Below, in pieces: positions 1 through 11,042 of a DNA stretch of 64,000 bases. Under the pieces are notes generated by a model. That model saw only the letters and a list, made by a program, of their open reading frames with translations, was not told the DNA's origin and searched no databases. The DNA lies in NCBI RefSeq assembly GCF_002288925.2, contig NW_022098030.1, positions 10,187,280-10,251,279 on the forward strand. The letters run 5' to 3'. The position numbers and the translations under genes were made by a program. The DNA comes from Delphinapterus leucas (taxonomy: Eukaryota > Chordata > Mammalia > Artiodactyla > Monodontidae). Each line of letters opens with the position of its first letter. Position 1 is the first letter of the stretch.

Positions 1-1104
1 ATTTTGTTTATCTTCTCAAAGAACCAGCTTTTAGTTTTATTGATCTTTGCTACTGTTTCCTTCATTTCTTTTTCATTTATTTCTGTTCTCATCTTTATGA
101 TTTCTTTCCTTCTGTTAACTTTGGGTTTTCTTTGTTCTTCTTTCTCTGTTTGCTTTAGGTGTAAGGTTAGGTTGTTTATTTGAGATGTTTCTTATTTCTC
201 GAGGTAGGACTGTATTGCTATAAACCTCTCTCTTAAAACTGCTTTTGCTGCATCCCATATGTTTTGTGTCATTGTGTTTTCATTGTCATTTGTTTCTAGG
301 TATTGTTTGATTTCCTCTTTGATTTTCTTCAGTGATCTCTTGGTTATTTAGTAGTGTATTGTTTAGCCTCCATGTGTCTGTATTTTTTACAGTTTTTTTC
401 CTGTAATGGATATCTAGTCTCATAGCATGGTGGTCGGAAAAGATATTTGATACGATATCAATTTTCTTAAATTTACCAAGCCTTGCTTTGTGACCCAAGA
501 TATGATCTATCCTGGAGAATGTTCCATGAGCACTTGAGAAGAAAGTGTATTCTGTTGTTTTTGGATGGAATGTCCTATAAATATCAATTAAGCCTATCAG
601 GTCTAATGTGTCTTTTAAAGCTTGTGTCTCCTTATTTATTTTCATTTTGGATGATCTGTCCATTGGTGAAAGTGGGGTGTTAAATTCCCCTACTATGACT
701 GTGTTACTGTCGATTTCCCCTTTTATGGCTGTTAGCATTTGCCTTATGTACTGAGGTGCTCCTATGTTGGGTGCATAAATATTTACAATTGTTATATCTT
801 CTTCTTGGATTGATCCCTTGATCATTATGTAGTGTCCTTCTTTGTCTCTTGTAATAGTCTTTATTTTAAAGTCTACTTTGTTGTCTGATATGAGAATTGC
901 TACTCCAGCTTTCTTTTGATATCCATGGAATATCATTTTCCATCCCCTCACTTTCAGTCTGTATGTGTCCCTATGTCTGAAGTGGGTCTCTTGTAGACAG
1001 CATATATACGGGTCTTGTTTTTGTATCCATTCAGCCAGTCTGTGTCTTTTGGTTGGAGCTTTTAATCCATTTACATTTAAAGATACGTAGGTTCCTATTA
1101 CCAT
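1..1104 (-). pseudogene. L1 ORF2 remnant: endonuclease domain and linker (copy A)
   Basis: ORF2p nicks target DNA and reverse-transcribes L1 RNA. An open frame of 272 codons runs from ATG at 1104 to 286 and covers the AP-like endonuclease. Visible motifs are NVNGLK (residues 10-15), QET with the metal-binding Glu39, the YAPN tyrosine (Tyr110), GEFN (139-142), RIDH (Asp200) and SDHH (223-226). The aspartate expected in GDFN, equivalent to human Asp145, is Glu140 here (codon 685-687), which should weaken or abolish cleavage. One extra base near 325-335 shifts the frame. Beyond it the shifted frame continues ORF2 towards the reverse transcriptase until the window edge. Start chosen by alignment with copy B. 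Confidence 0.92.
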
Positions 1105-1149
1105 TTTCTTAATTGTTTTGGGTTTCTTGTAGGTCTTTTCCTTCTCTTG

Positions 1150-2104
1150 TGTTTCCTGCCTAGAGAAGTTCCTTTAGCATTTGTTGTAAAGCTGGTTTGG
1201 TGGTGCTGAATTGTCTTAACTTTTGCTTGTCTGTAAAGGTTTTAATTTCTCCATTGAATCTGAATAAGATCCTTGCTGGGTAGAGGAATCTTGGTTGTAG
1301 GTTTTTCCCTTTCATCACTTTAAATATGTTCCGCCAGTCCCTTCTGGCTTGCAGAGTTTCTGCTTAAAGATCAGCTGTTAACCTTATGGGGAATCCCTTG
1401 TATGCTATTTGTTGCTTTTCCTTTGCTGCTTTTAATATTTTTTCTTTGTATTTAATTTTTGATAGTTTGATTAATATGTGTCTTGGCATGTTTTTCCTTG
1501 GATTTATCCTGTATGGGACTCTCTGTGCTTCCTAGACTTGATTGACTATTTCCTTTCCCATGTTAGGGAAGTTTTCGACTATAATCACTTCAAATATTTT
1601 CTCAGACCCTTTCTTTTTCTTTTCTTCTTCTGGGACCCCTATAATTCGAATGTTGGTGTGTTTAATGTTGTCCCAGAGGTGTCTGAAACTGTTCTCAATT
1701 CTCTTCATTCTATTTTCTTTATTCTGCTCTGTGGTAGTTATTTCTACTACTTTATCTTCCAGGTCACTTATCCGTTCTTCTTCCTCAGTTATTCTGCTAT
1801 TGATTACTTGTAGAGAATTTGTAATTTTATTAATTGTGTCTTTCATCATTGTTTGTTTGCTCTTTAGTTCTTCTATGTCCTTGTTAAACGTTTCTTGTAT
1901 TTTCTCCATTCTATTTCCAAGATTTTGTATTCTCTTTACTATCATTACTCTGAATTCTTTTCCAGGTAGACTGCTTATTTTCTCTTCTTTTGTTTGGTCT
2001 GGTGGGTCTTTACCTTGCTCCTTCATCTGCTGCATAGTTCTCTGTCTTCTCATTTTGTTTAACGTACTGTGTTTGAGGTCTCCTTTTGCAGGCTGCAGGT
2101 TCAT
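1150..2104 (-). pseudogene. L1 ORF1 remnant, RNA-binding chaperone (copy A)
   Basis: ORF1p is the trimeric nucleic-acid chaperone of the L1 RNP. The open part (2104 to 1532, 190 codons) has a basic N-terminus, then a coiled coil rich in E/K/I/L heptads (about residues 50-125, including RISDLEDKVVEI), then the start of the RRM domain (NIKHTNIRIIGVPEEE). A stop after EIVNQV truncates it inside the RRM. The remaining C-terminal domain can be followed in the same region to about 1150 with more stops. Family members are usually about 340 residues, so a product would lack most of the RNA-binding part. A short spacer separates it from ORF2. Confidence 0.88.
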
Positions 2105-2555
2105 AGTTCCTGTTGTTTTTGGTGTCTGCCCCCCGTGGGTGAGGTTGGTTCATTGGCTTGTGTAGGCTTCCTTGTGGAGGGGACTGGTGCCTGTGTTCTG
2201 TTGGGTGGGGCTGGATCTTGTCTTCCTGGTGGGCAGGGCCACATCTGGTGGCATGTTTTGGGGTGTCTATGAGCTTAGTGATGTTAGGCACCCTCTCTGC
2301 TAATGGATGTGGTTGTGTTTCTGTCTTCCTAGTTGTTTGGCATGGGGCATACAGCACTGGAGTTTTCTGGCCATTGGGTGGAGCTGGGTCTTAGTGTTGA
2401 GACAGAGATCTCTGGGAGAGCTCTTGCCGACTGACATTACATGGGGCTGGGCAGTCTCTGGTGGTCCAGTGTCCTGAACCTGGCTCTCCCACCTTGGAGT
2501 CTTAGGCCTGACACCAGGCCAGACCACCAAGACCCTGTCAGCCACATGGCTCAGA

Positions 2556-2640
2556 AGAAAAGCGAGAAAAAAAAAAAGAAAAAAAAATAATAAATAAAAA
2601 TATTATTAAAATTAAAAGTAATAATAATTTAAAAAAAAGA
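2556..2640. repeat. A-rich low-complexity tract in L1 5' UTR
   Basis: A run of A, AAAAAT and TAA-type repeats on the plus strand, T-rich in the L1 sense. It lies within the stretch of 5' UTR missing from copy B. Confidence 0.8.
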
Positions 2641-2700
2641 AGAGAGCAATGAAACCAATAAACAAATCCAGCAATAACAAGCACTAAAAACTATACTAAG

Positions 2701-2916
2701 GGCTTCCCTGGTGGCGCAGTGGTTGAGAGTCCGCCTGCCGATGCAGGGGACATGGGTTCGTGCCCCGATCCGGGAAGATCCCACATGCCGCGGAGTGGCT
2801 GGGCCCGTGAGCCATGGCCGCTGAGCCTGCGCATCCGGAGCCTGTGCTCCGCAATGGGAGAGGCCACGACAGTGAGAGGCCCGCGTACCGAGAAAAACAA
2901 AAAACAAAAAAAACAA
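2701..2916 (+). mobile_element. CHR-type SINE (short form) in L1 copy A
   Basis: A tRNA-derived SINE with Pol III box A (TGGCGCAGTGG, 2712-2722) and a box B-like GGTTCGTGCC starting at 2755, ending in an interrupted A tail. It is flanked by the 15-bp direct repeat AAAAACTATACTAAG (2686-2700 and 2917-2931), a perfect target-site duplication, so it entered after the L1. The family is characteristic of cetaceans. Confidence 0.95.
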
Positions 2917-4204
2917 AAAAACTATACTAAGATAAACATAAAAATCAAAAACAAATCAGTGGCAGACAGCAAACCCCAAGTCTACAGTTGCTCCTAAAGT
3001 CTACTGCCTCAATTTGGAGATAATTCATTGTCTATTCAGGTATTCCACAGATGCAGGATACATCAAGTTGACTGTGGGGATTTAATGCACTGCTTCTGAG
3101 CCTGCACCGAGGTACTTCCCTTTCTCTTCTTTGTTTGCACAGCTTTTGATGTTCAGCTTTGGTTTTGGCCGCACCTCTGTGTGTAGGTCACCCTCAGGCT
3201 TCTGTTCCCACCCAGACAGAATGGGGTTAAAGAGCAGCTGATTAGCAGGCTCTTGCTCACTCAGGCCGGGGGGAGGCAGGGGTATGGTATTTATCATTGG
3301 AATGTGGAGTGAGTCTGTGGCGGCAGAAGCCGGCGTGATGTTGCAACAGCCTGAGGTGCACCGTGTATTCTCCCGGGGAACTTTTCCCTGGATCATGGGA
3401 CCCTGGCAGTGGCAGGCTTCACAGGCTCCTGGGGGAAGGTGTGGGTGTAGATAGTGACCTGTGTTTGTACATAGGATTTTTGGTGGCTGTAGCAGCAGCG
3501 TTAGCGTTTCATGCCCATCTCTGGAGTCCAAGCTGATAGCTGCGGCTTGTGCCCATCTCTGGAGCTCTTTTAGGCCGTGCTCTGCCTTCTGTGGGCAGAC
3601 AGGGAAGGAATCCCCTCTCCTCGCACAACCCAAACAATGGTCTCTTGCCTGTTTGGTAGTTCCAGACTTTTTCCCAGACTCCCTCGCAGCTAGCTGTGGC
3701 ACAGTAGCCCCCTTCAGGCTATGTTCATGCAGCCAACCCCAGTCCTCTCCCTGGGATCTGACCTCCGAAGCCCGAGTCTCAGCTCCCAGCACCCACCTGC
3801 CCCGGTGGGTGAGCAGACAAGCCTCTCAGGCTGGTGAGTGCTGGTTGGCAGCAATCCTCTGTGCGGGAATCTCTCTACTTTGCCCTCTGCACCCCTGATG
3901 CTGCACTCTCCTTCGTGGCTCTGAAGCTTCCCCCCGCCCACCCCCTGTCTCCACCAGTGAAGGGTCTTCCTAGTGCATGGAAACTTTTCCTCCTTCACAG
4001 CTCCTTCCCAGAGGTGCAGGTCCCATCCCTATTCTTCTGTCTCTGTTTTTCTTTTGCCCTACCCAGGTATGTGAGGATTTTCTTGCCTTTTGGGAAGTCT
4101 GAGGTCTTCTGCCTTTGTTCAGTAGGTGTTCTTTAGGAGTTATTCCATATGTAGACATATTTTTTATGTATTTGTAGGGAGGAAGGTGATCTCCACTTCT
4201 TACT

Positions 4205-4222
4205 CCTCTGCCATCTTGAAGG
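4205..4222 (-). promoter_or_regulatory. Candidate YY1 site at the L1 5' terminus (copy A)
   Basis: The minus strand reads TTCAAGATGGCAGAGG close to the element's first base. In human L1 a CAAGATGGC motif at a comparable place binds YY1 and fixes the start site. The copy B equivalent (26366-26374) has an extra base, AAGGATGGC. Confidence 0.5.
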
Positions 4223-4230
4223 TGCCCCCT

Positions 4231-6090
4231 CAAAATCTCTGCTTTTACCTTGAGAATTTTTCAGTACACACCTTTCTATTTTATCACTAAGTGATTCTAT
4301 AAAATAGTGAGTTTAAAAAGTGATTCATAAATATTCTAGTTTAAAATGTAATGAGAGTCACATTTTGATTGACTATACATGACAATTTTGTCTGAAATAT
4401 TCATTTCCTTCACTGTTCATTTTTTCAGTGTCTTTTTGTTAAATGCCTAATTTATTATCTTTTTTCTAGACTGGGGATATGGTGGCAACTAAGTGAGGGT
4501 AAGATGAGGGCACACAGGCAGGAAACCCATTCTAGTTTGCAGTATTCCCAGAGAATGTGACACCTAACCTGAGATCTGATGGATGAGGATTAGCTAGACA
4601 GAATAGAGGAAGAGCACTTTAAACAATGGAAAAAGTATGTGTATAAGTTCATTGGTTTAGGAGAGCATGGAGAATTATTGAAGCAGAATACATGCGTTGG
4701 TATGGAGTGGGATGTGGGAGTGTGTGATAGGAAATGGGTAGAGAAAAGACCTGAGTTGTGTGGAGGGGAATGGTTATCCAGCTTTTGAAAAGACTGGACT
4801 CAGTTGTGAAGTCAGTGAACTGCTAGGATACTTCAAGAGGAGTATGATACTCAGAGCATGGTAGGAGAAAGATTATTTTACTCTGGCTGAACTTTGGAGG
4901 ATGCATTGGGTTGCAGAAGTTGTTAAGATTAAAAGCAGATAGCCCAGTCAAGTGGACAAGTTAAAAAGATACTGGAGGTGGAACCGGCAGGGCTTTGTGA
5001 TTGAGTGAATGCAGAGATTCAGGAGTACCGCACACTAAAAACAGTAGACCAGCCATATGCAACCTGAAGCTACAATTTTTGAAGAAAATATTAAAGAATA
5101 ATAAATGCAAACATGATTATAATTATAGGTGTTATTTCCTGATAAGTTACACAGTGGAAATGAAATATTTTATAAACAGTATTTAAAAATAATTTCTAGG
5201 CAACACATCAAATGTTAAAATGGCCTTCAGATGTGATCAACATGTAAAGGCTGTTTGAGATTTTTGAAGTGCCATAATTTGCTCCATTCCTGGTTTTATT
5301 TACAAACAATATTTACTTAGCCAAAGATACTCAGGAAGATAGTGATTCTTTCTTATACACAGTGGATTTGGCTAGTTCAAACCTAACTAACTGCTATATT
5401 AACATTTTTCTGACAATGTAGTATGTGATACGGTGTTTTTAAATATATGTATTTCATTGCTATTATATGTTCTTGTTGCTATGAGACATTAGTACTACCC
5501 AGAAATCCTTCTTTCTTATTTGCTATTCATTTCCTCATTGCTATCAAACCTCAAATCTTTACAAATTATTGCATTAACATTTTGTTTTTTTCCCTCAGAT
5601 TATTCCATTATCCCTATAGGTGAAATGTACAAGATGAAAATTAAACTAAAATTAAACATAATCAAACATGATTTCATCAAACCTCAGCACATATTCTTTA
5701 ATGAATGGAAATATTTTGTCTCGTTATACACTAATGTCCTAAGAATGAAAGTAAATTACATAGAAAAATTGCCAATAAAGAAAAGGGGAAGTGAATAAGC
5801 TAATTGCAATGAGAGGACAAATGATTATGAATATTGTTATGTTATTTAATTTCGGTGTACTCTTTTGGTGCCAGTATTACTCAGTTATTTAATCCAAGTT
5901 ACTGTCATTTGAAGTAATGCTTATTCCAGGGTAGAATAGAAGGCAAACACCAGTGGTATAGTAACACTAATTAGAATTTTTTCATCATATTGGTGAGTTA
6001 AATTTGTTTTTGATGTTTTATTTATATTCTATCTACCTTCGAGAGTATTTGGATATCTCATTTGATAAACACTTTCATATTCTTTATCTC
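4231..6090. other. Old non-coding DNA with an L2/MIR-age relic
   Basis: No coding signal. Part of it (about 4460-5000, plus strand) has the purine-rich look of an old, widespread mammalian interspersed repeat; a related 5' part seems to occur at 31080-31400. The rest is AT-rich and featureless to me. Confidence 0.35.
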
Positions 6091-6099
6091 TTTTGATCC

Positions 6100-6270
6100 T
6101 ACTAATAATACTGTTAGAAAATTATTTTTATCATCATGTTATGTAAGAGAAAAATTGAGACCTGGTGAGGTTTAGTGACTTTTCTGACAACACCAAGCTG
6201 GTAACTATCAGAGCTGGCACTTGAACTTAGATGTTCTGACTCTAAATCCTATTTTTTTTCCTATATCATC
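6100..6270 (-). repeat. MIR SINE relic
   Basis: The plus strand shows a decayed antisense MIR core: a 'GAGACCTGGTGAGGTTTAGTGACTT' type segment, then 'GGCACTTGAACTTAGATGTTCTGACTC' type sequence, ending at a T run. MIR is an ancient tRNA-derived SINE shared by mammals. The match is by pattern only. Confidence 0.6.
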
Positions 6271-7074
6271 ATTATGCTTAAAAAAATGATGAAATGTAGC
6301 GGCTCATTTTCAATTCCACTGACATTCATTAAATGCCTAATTAGGTGCTGAATGTTAGTTACGTGCTACACCACTCCGGTTGCAGAGGCTAACAGCAGAT
6401 CTAGTCTCAGATACAGATAACTTCAATACATTTTGATATACGCCTTTTAATTTACATTTTTGTTGAGTTAGTATATTCTTTGAAAATGCAAAAGAAATGC
6501 CATCCACTGTGAAAAATGTGAAGAATCGAATTACAATTCAGATTGTTTTCATTAGATTCCGGTGGTAAGATAGGAGGTGACAGTCTATATTGGCAACCCA
6601 ACTGTGAACAAAGGTTTCCCTACCCTGCCTCGCTGTGGTACTAAAGAAAAGGGTTCAGTGAATCCAATAAGCGTAAGAACCCAAGTATGGTCCTCTGCCA
6701 TTTGTCAGATTTTGCACAGCTTTATTCAGCCAAACAACTTGGCACACCTCATTGCCCTAGATCACAGGAACTAGTGGACTATTCCAAGTGCCACATTTAA
6801 AGTAACCTCTTTTTAAACAAAGAGGACCTATCTTTTTCAGTGGTTTGAGAGATGAACTCTAAGTAGCTTTTCACAAATAAAAAGAAACAAATACATATTT
6901 CTAACAGGCTTCCATATAGTTTGGGGAGAAGCTTATTTTTGAACTAGAAATGGGACTTATTGTTTTTGTCCTTCAAAAGTAGTCTTAAAAGGAAGAATAA
7001 TGTTAGAACTATTTTCTTTTATTGGAGTTCAACATTAAATCTAAATTTCTTGCATTAAAAAATTTCCCCCGTTG

Positions 7075-7319
7075 GGACTTCCCTGGTGGTCCAGTGGTTA
7101 AGAATCTGCCTTACAATGCAGGGGACAGGGTTCGATCCCTGATCGGGGAACTAAGATCCCACATGCCACGGGGCAACTAAGCCTGTGAGCCGCAACTACT
7201 GAACCTGCACACTCTGGAGTCTATGCGCCACAACTAGAGAGAAGCCTGCACACTGCAACAAAAGATCCCACATGCTGCAACAAAGATCCCGCGTGCTGCA
7301 ACTAAGACCCGACACAGCC

Positions 7320-7335
<16 letters not shown>
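7075..7335 (+). mobile_element. CHR-2-like SINE (long form)
   Basis: It starts GGACTTCCCTGGTGGTCCAG, has a box B-like GGTTCGATCC, then a body of repeated CACAACTA / GCAACAAAGATCCC units, and ends GACACAGCC followed by an A tail. The body distinguishes it from the short CHR SINEs here. The repeated body units may have expanded internally. No convincing target duplication was found. Confidence 0.88.

Positions 7336-7367
<32 letters not shown>
7336..7367. repeat. (TA)n microsatellite at a SINE tail
   Basis: An uninterrupted TA run directly follows the A tail of the CHR-2-like SINE, so it probably grew from the tail. Confidence 0.9.
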
Positions 7368-7372
<5 letters not shown>

Positions 7373-8136
7373 TTCCTCTGTTATATCAGCTTGAGTCTTG
7401 GGTGAGTTTAGATAATGTTTTCAATTACAAATATTGATTTATTAGGAATTTACTAAAAATGAAATGATTGCTGATAGAGCAAGCATTGCTCCCAGTTTGC
7501 AGCAAGTTGATTATTCGGTTAATAGACTTCAAGTAGAAATCCTCATAGGTAAATAGTCAAATACAAATTATAATGCTCTGAATGAAATTATCTTGGGGAA
7601 TGTGAACATTTTAATATGCTTGAGATTTTTATTCATAGCATTTTTTTTCCAGCTTACTTCTTTTCATAGCCAGAGAGAGAGGAAAAAACTGCTTGTTGAT
7701 CTTTGGAAGCCTAGTTTTTAGTTAGTGCTATTTGCTGTTGAAATTCCACTGGAACCGATTTAAAGCTTAAAGGATATTGAAAACCTTTCTTTCTGTCTGA
7801 GCATGAAGTCTCTGAAGCATAAACAAGCTTCAAGAAACTACCATACAAATCCCAAATTATTGAACTAAGGTAAGGAGCTCCAGTTTTATAACCTGAGCAG
7901 ATTCTCTGTACTTATTAAAGAATTTTTAAAGAATGTGGCCCTGGAAAGTACCAGTGAATTTACCCTATCTTTAAATGCTTATAAATGCCCTGTATTGGGC
8001 TGATGGAAGATTTGAAAGCATTTGCGAGTGGGGAAAATGTTATCTAGTGCTGCTGATGGCAGCTGAGGAGACTGCCCGCGTTTGGTTTTAAGGGGGCTAT
8101 GTCTGAGGGAATACTGATAGCGCTGCCAAACAGGTT
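7368..8136. other. Undistinguished AT-rich DNA
   Basis: No gene, repeat family or regulatory site that I can name. The right end (about 7980-8136) may belong to the retroviral element next to it, since the minus strand stays GC-richer there. Confidence 0.4.
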
Positions 8137-8440
8137 TGTCTGCCAGACACTCAGCAAGCCAAACTGAGATGCCGAGGTTTGCAGCAAAGAGTTTATTCAC
8201 CAGGCAACCAAGTGAGGAAATGGGAGAACAAGTCTCAAATTTGCCTCCCCAAAGGAGAGGGGCTCAAGATTATATATGAGTTTAAGAAGCAGGGTGGTCT
8301 GAGGCGTGGGGAAAGATGACTGGAGATAAGAAAAAGGTGAGGTAATCGGCATTCTGCACAGGGTCAATTAAGCTACAGCCTTCTTCATGGGATGCATGTT
8401 TAGAAAATTTCTTAGGCCACTTGATTCATCCAATTTTTCC
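8137..8440 (-). mobile_element. Solo-LTR-like block of an endogenous retrovirus
   Basis: On the minus strand a TATATAA-type box (about 8270-8277) is followed some 75 bases on by AATAAA (8192-8197) and then a GC-richer U5-like stretch ending near 8137. TATA box, short spacer, poly(A) signal and U5 is the layout of a retroviral LTR. No gag or pol is seen beside it, so it is probably a solo LTR. The boundaries are guesses; I found no clear terminal inverted repeat or target duplication. Confidence 0.5.
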
Positions 8441-9145
8441 TTTGAAACCCAACTCCTTCACTAAAGCAACTCCTTCTTCCATTTCCTCCTTCCTCAGATT
8501 TTTGAGTATGTTCAACATATTCTGCTGTCTGAACATGATGCTTGAAGACATTCTATGCTAATTGTGGCCATTGATACACAGCACACAATGTTCCCTAGTT
8601 ACTGCAAAAAGATTATATTGTACCCTGGTATCATGGTAAAGCTTTCTAGAATCAAATATATTTCTACAATTTTTGCTAACTTTCTTACTCATATGTAGGT
8701 CCAAGTTTACCACTTTCATGTGCTTTCCTCTATCTTTATAACTTTCAACTTTAAATTAACTTTCGAATATAAGTTTTTATTCTAGCACACGAGCTTTTCT
8801 AGGGCTCTTAATTCAGTTAGTTTCCTTAAAGCCTTTTACCTGTTTTTGAAGACGTTTTTTAACTTAATAATGTGGGGGAGATTATAGCCAAAATACAAAA
8901 CACATTTAAATGACAGAAGTACAAAACATGATCCTGTTGGAAGAAAAGCTGAGATATGATGACAAGTTAATCTTACATTTTCTTTTCAGACTCACAGGCA
9001 ATTTATGTTTTTGTTAACACATGCATATAGATTCACTGTAAAGCTTTTTGATTTGGATACAGAAAATTGAATCTACATGACAGTACTCCATGGAAGCATA
9101 TATTCAGATAGAGAAACTTCAGCTACAGAGAATGTAGCTAACTGG
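8441..9145. other. Undistinguished non-coding DNA
   Basis: AT-rich, no open frame with family features, no repeat I can name. Confidence 0.4.
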
Positions 9146-9149
9146 ATTT

Positions 9150-9575
9150 TTGTTCCAGCTCTTCACTCTCTCTCCTGTAACAGGATTATACATCCATACC
9201 CTTTACCATGCAACTTTACAGTGCCCTCCAACTCTGGGAAGGCTGTCCTCCCCTGTCCCTTATCTGGGTTCAGCAAGTGACTTGCTTTGGCCAGATATTG
9301 GCAGATATAATAAAAAGAGGCATGAAAAACATATGTGTGATTGTGCCTCCTTTTCCACTGTCATGGGAAGAACATGCCAGGTCAGCACTCTGGTCCCAGG
9401 AGGAGGATGACAGATACATGGAGCAGAGCCAACCAAACTAGGTTGACCCCAGATCAGCCAACCCCCATCCTTTCCAGTGAATGAGCCCTGTTGAGACCAG
9501 CAGAGGCACTCAGTGAAGCCTAGACTAGAACAGACAAACTCTAGCCAACCCACAATTTGTGGGCTAAAAAAGAAT
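9150..9575 (+). repeat. Ancient LTR-like repeat, family uncertain
   Basis: The sequence around CAAGTGACTTGCTTTGGCCA (9273-9292), a GAGCAGAGCC segment and a terminal CAATTTGTGGGCTAAAAAAG resemble an old mammalian LTR that ends in a 'gagctaataaa' type motif. The open frames overlapping it on both strands carry no domain I know and are likely incidental. Confidence 0.35.
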
Positions 9576-10960
9576 TTATTGTATGCTGATGAAATTTAGT
9601 TGCTTTTTTTAAAATGTAGAATTATTGTGGCCATAGTTAACAGATATAGAGGAATACTTACATAAATAACTGAAATATAAGTTTCACATAACAACTCTTT
9701 TTGTATGCTAGCTTAACGTTATTAAATACTATGCACTCTGATTTTTTCTATAATTATGCTATTTTTATTTTTCCATCGTTTTGTTTCTATTTAATTATTT
9801 AAAAGTGATGGTTATAATCAACTAGAATATATTACATGGACACTACAGGATCTCCATCCAAAATATCTTTATCATTTTGTTGTTTCAGTTCTCCTGGACT
9901 CCTTCCATATTCCTCGTGACATCTCATGTTCTGTCCTTAAATGTGACATAGTCAATTTGGAGGTCTTGTTACTGTCAAGCTAACACATAAGATTGGCAAG
10001 GCCAAGCCCAAGGCTTGATTGATCCAACTGGTAAAGATACAATGAGCCACTTACAGATTTAGACCATTTATTACTTACATAGACAATGGAAAGAAGATTA
10101 AACCAAAGGTGCCAGTTCCCTGTGATTCTTGTTCCACACACTAAGAAGGATAATATTGAAACAAAAGGGGCTGGATGATGGCAATGAGATCTGTTGGAGA
10201 CACCATTGCTGAGGAACCAAAGACGGACTGTAGCTATGTGGGTTTATATTCTGACACTATACTGAGGGGGATGGGGTAGAAAGCCCCATACTTCATCAAA
10301 ACCCAGAGACCATGAGAAACTGTTTTGTAGATTGCCTCCCAGAGGAAAAAAGGTGAGTAGGAAATGGCCTCATAACAGCTCCTTAGAGGCATCCTATCCT
10401 CTTGTACTCCAAGAGAATCATAAGGCATCCTGCCAAGACTCAGATAAGTTGTGATTCAAACCTCTACCTATTTGGATTGTGCAAGGTAACCAGGACTTCA
10501 TGGCAGTTATTCCCCTAGAGTTAACACTGTATCTGATTTTGTTACAGCAAATGCTCAAAGTTCACAGACTTTACAGAAGTGTGACATGCTCCAGGAGTCT
10601 ATGTAAAAATAGTAATGGCCTGTTTTACTTGTTATCACAAATGGCTACACAATAAATATATTAGCATCAAAAAAATATATATATTAGCATCTTTCTTATA
10701 AGTGCACTTAGTAACTGATTTTTACCTCTGACCTAATAATTGTTTTCTCCTGCATAATTAGCATTATGCACATGCTGGTAATTAAAGGGTTACTTAAACC
10801 TCTTTTGGAAGGAAGAGTAATTTTCTGCTTCAAGTCTGAATTAAATATGGACTTAGGCTGCACAGTGCCATGAGGTTTCTTGTGTAACACAAATAATTTT
10901 CCTCCAGAAGCAATTTGTTCAAAGGCTTTAATATTTAATCATTTCTTTTGATATTATTAT
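9576..10960. other. Undistinguished non-coding DNA
   Basis: No gene or named repeat. A small direct repeat, ATATATTAGCATC, occurs twice near 10657-10692 either side of an A run. Confidence 0.4.
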
Positions 10961-10977
10961 ATTATTACTATGCTATA

Positions 10978-11042
10978 GTAGTTTCTTGATGGCATCCTTA
11001 GGATTTTCTATGTATAGTATCTCATCTGCAAACAGTGATAGT
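10978..11042 (-). pseudogene. Inverted L1 ORF2 segment with degenerate FADD motif
   Basis: Read on the minus strand it encodes SLFADEILYIENPKDAIKKL, the reverse-transcriptase active-site loop. Compared with [12 protein letters not shown] in copy B, the second aspartate is Glu and one codon is missing, so the catalytic site is lost. It is the 5' piece of L1 copy C flipped relative to the rest. Confidence 0.85.

Larger units (their letters stand above)
1..4230 (-). mobile_element. LINE-1 copy A, 5' two thirds, minus strand
   Basis: The minus strand reads, from 4230 down to 1, a long L1 5' UTR, an ORF1 remnant and the start of ORF2, and runs off the window edge just past the endonuclease domain. 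The order and the recognisable ORF1 coiled coil and ORF2 endonuclease make the assignment safe. The 5' end at about 4230 carries a GGGGGCACC start and an AAGATGGC motif, so it looks like the true L1 5' terminus and not a truncation. ORF1 has premature stops and ORF2 a frameshift, so it is dead by itself. The closest relative in the window is copy B (20610-26389), but A has about 1.4 kb more 5' UTR. Confidence 0.95.
2105..4230 (-). promoter_or_regulatory. L1 5' UTR / internal promoter region (copy A)
   Basis: This 2.1-kb GC-richer block lies upstream of ORF1 in the L1 sense and should hold the internal Pol II promoter. About 12 bases from its 5' end is AAGATGGC (minus strand, 4210-4217), a match to the YY1 core that in human L1 sets the transcription start; this function is inferred. 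The interior has an A-rich tract (2556-2640, plus strand) and a CHR SINE at 2701-2916. Two overlapping open frames lie in it: 236 codons in the L1 sense (3792-3082) and 145 codons antisense (3461-3898). Confidence 0.75.

Noticed and set aside
1478..2165. Plus-strand open frames of 111 and 207 codons rich in F/L/S
   Set aside because: Antisense of the L1 ORF1 coiled coil. The hydrophobic look comes from the purine-rich sense strand.
2712..2765. tRNA-like A and B boxes
   Set aside because: They are the Pol III promoter of a SINE and not a tRNA gene; no cloverleaf closes and the copies have A tails.
7063..7380. ATTTCCCCC / ATTTCCTCT as a target duplication for the 7075 SINE
   Set aside because: Only a short, imperfect match with the right copy beyond a TA run; not strong enough.
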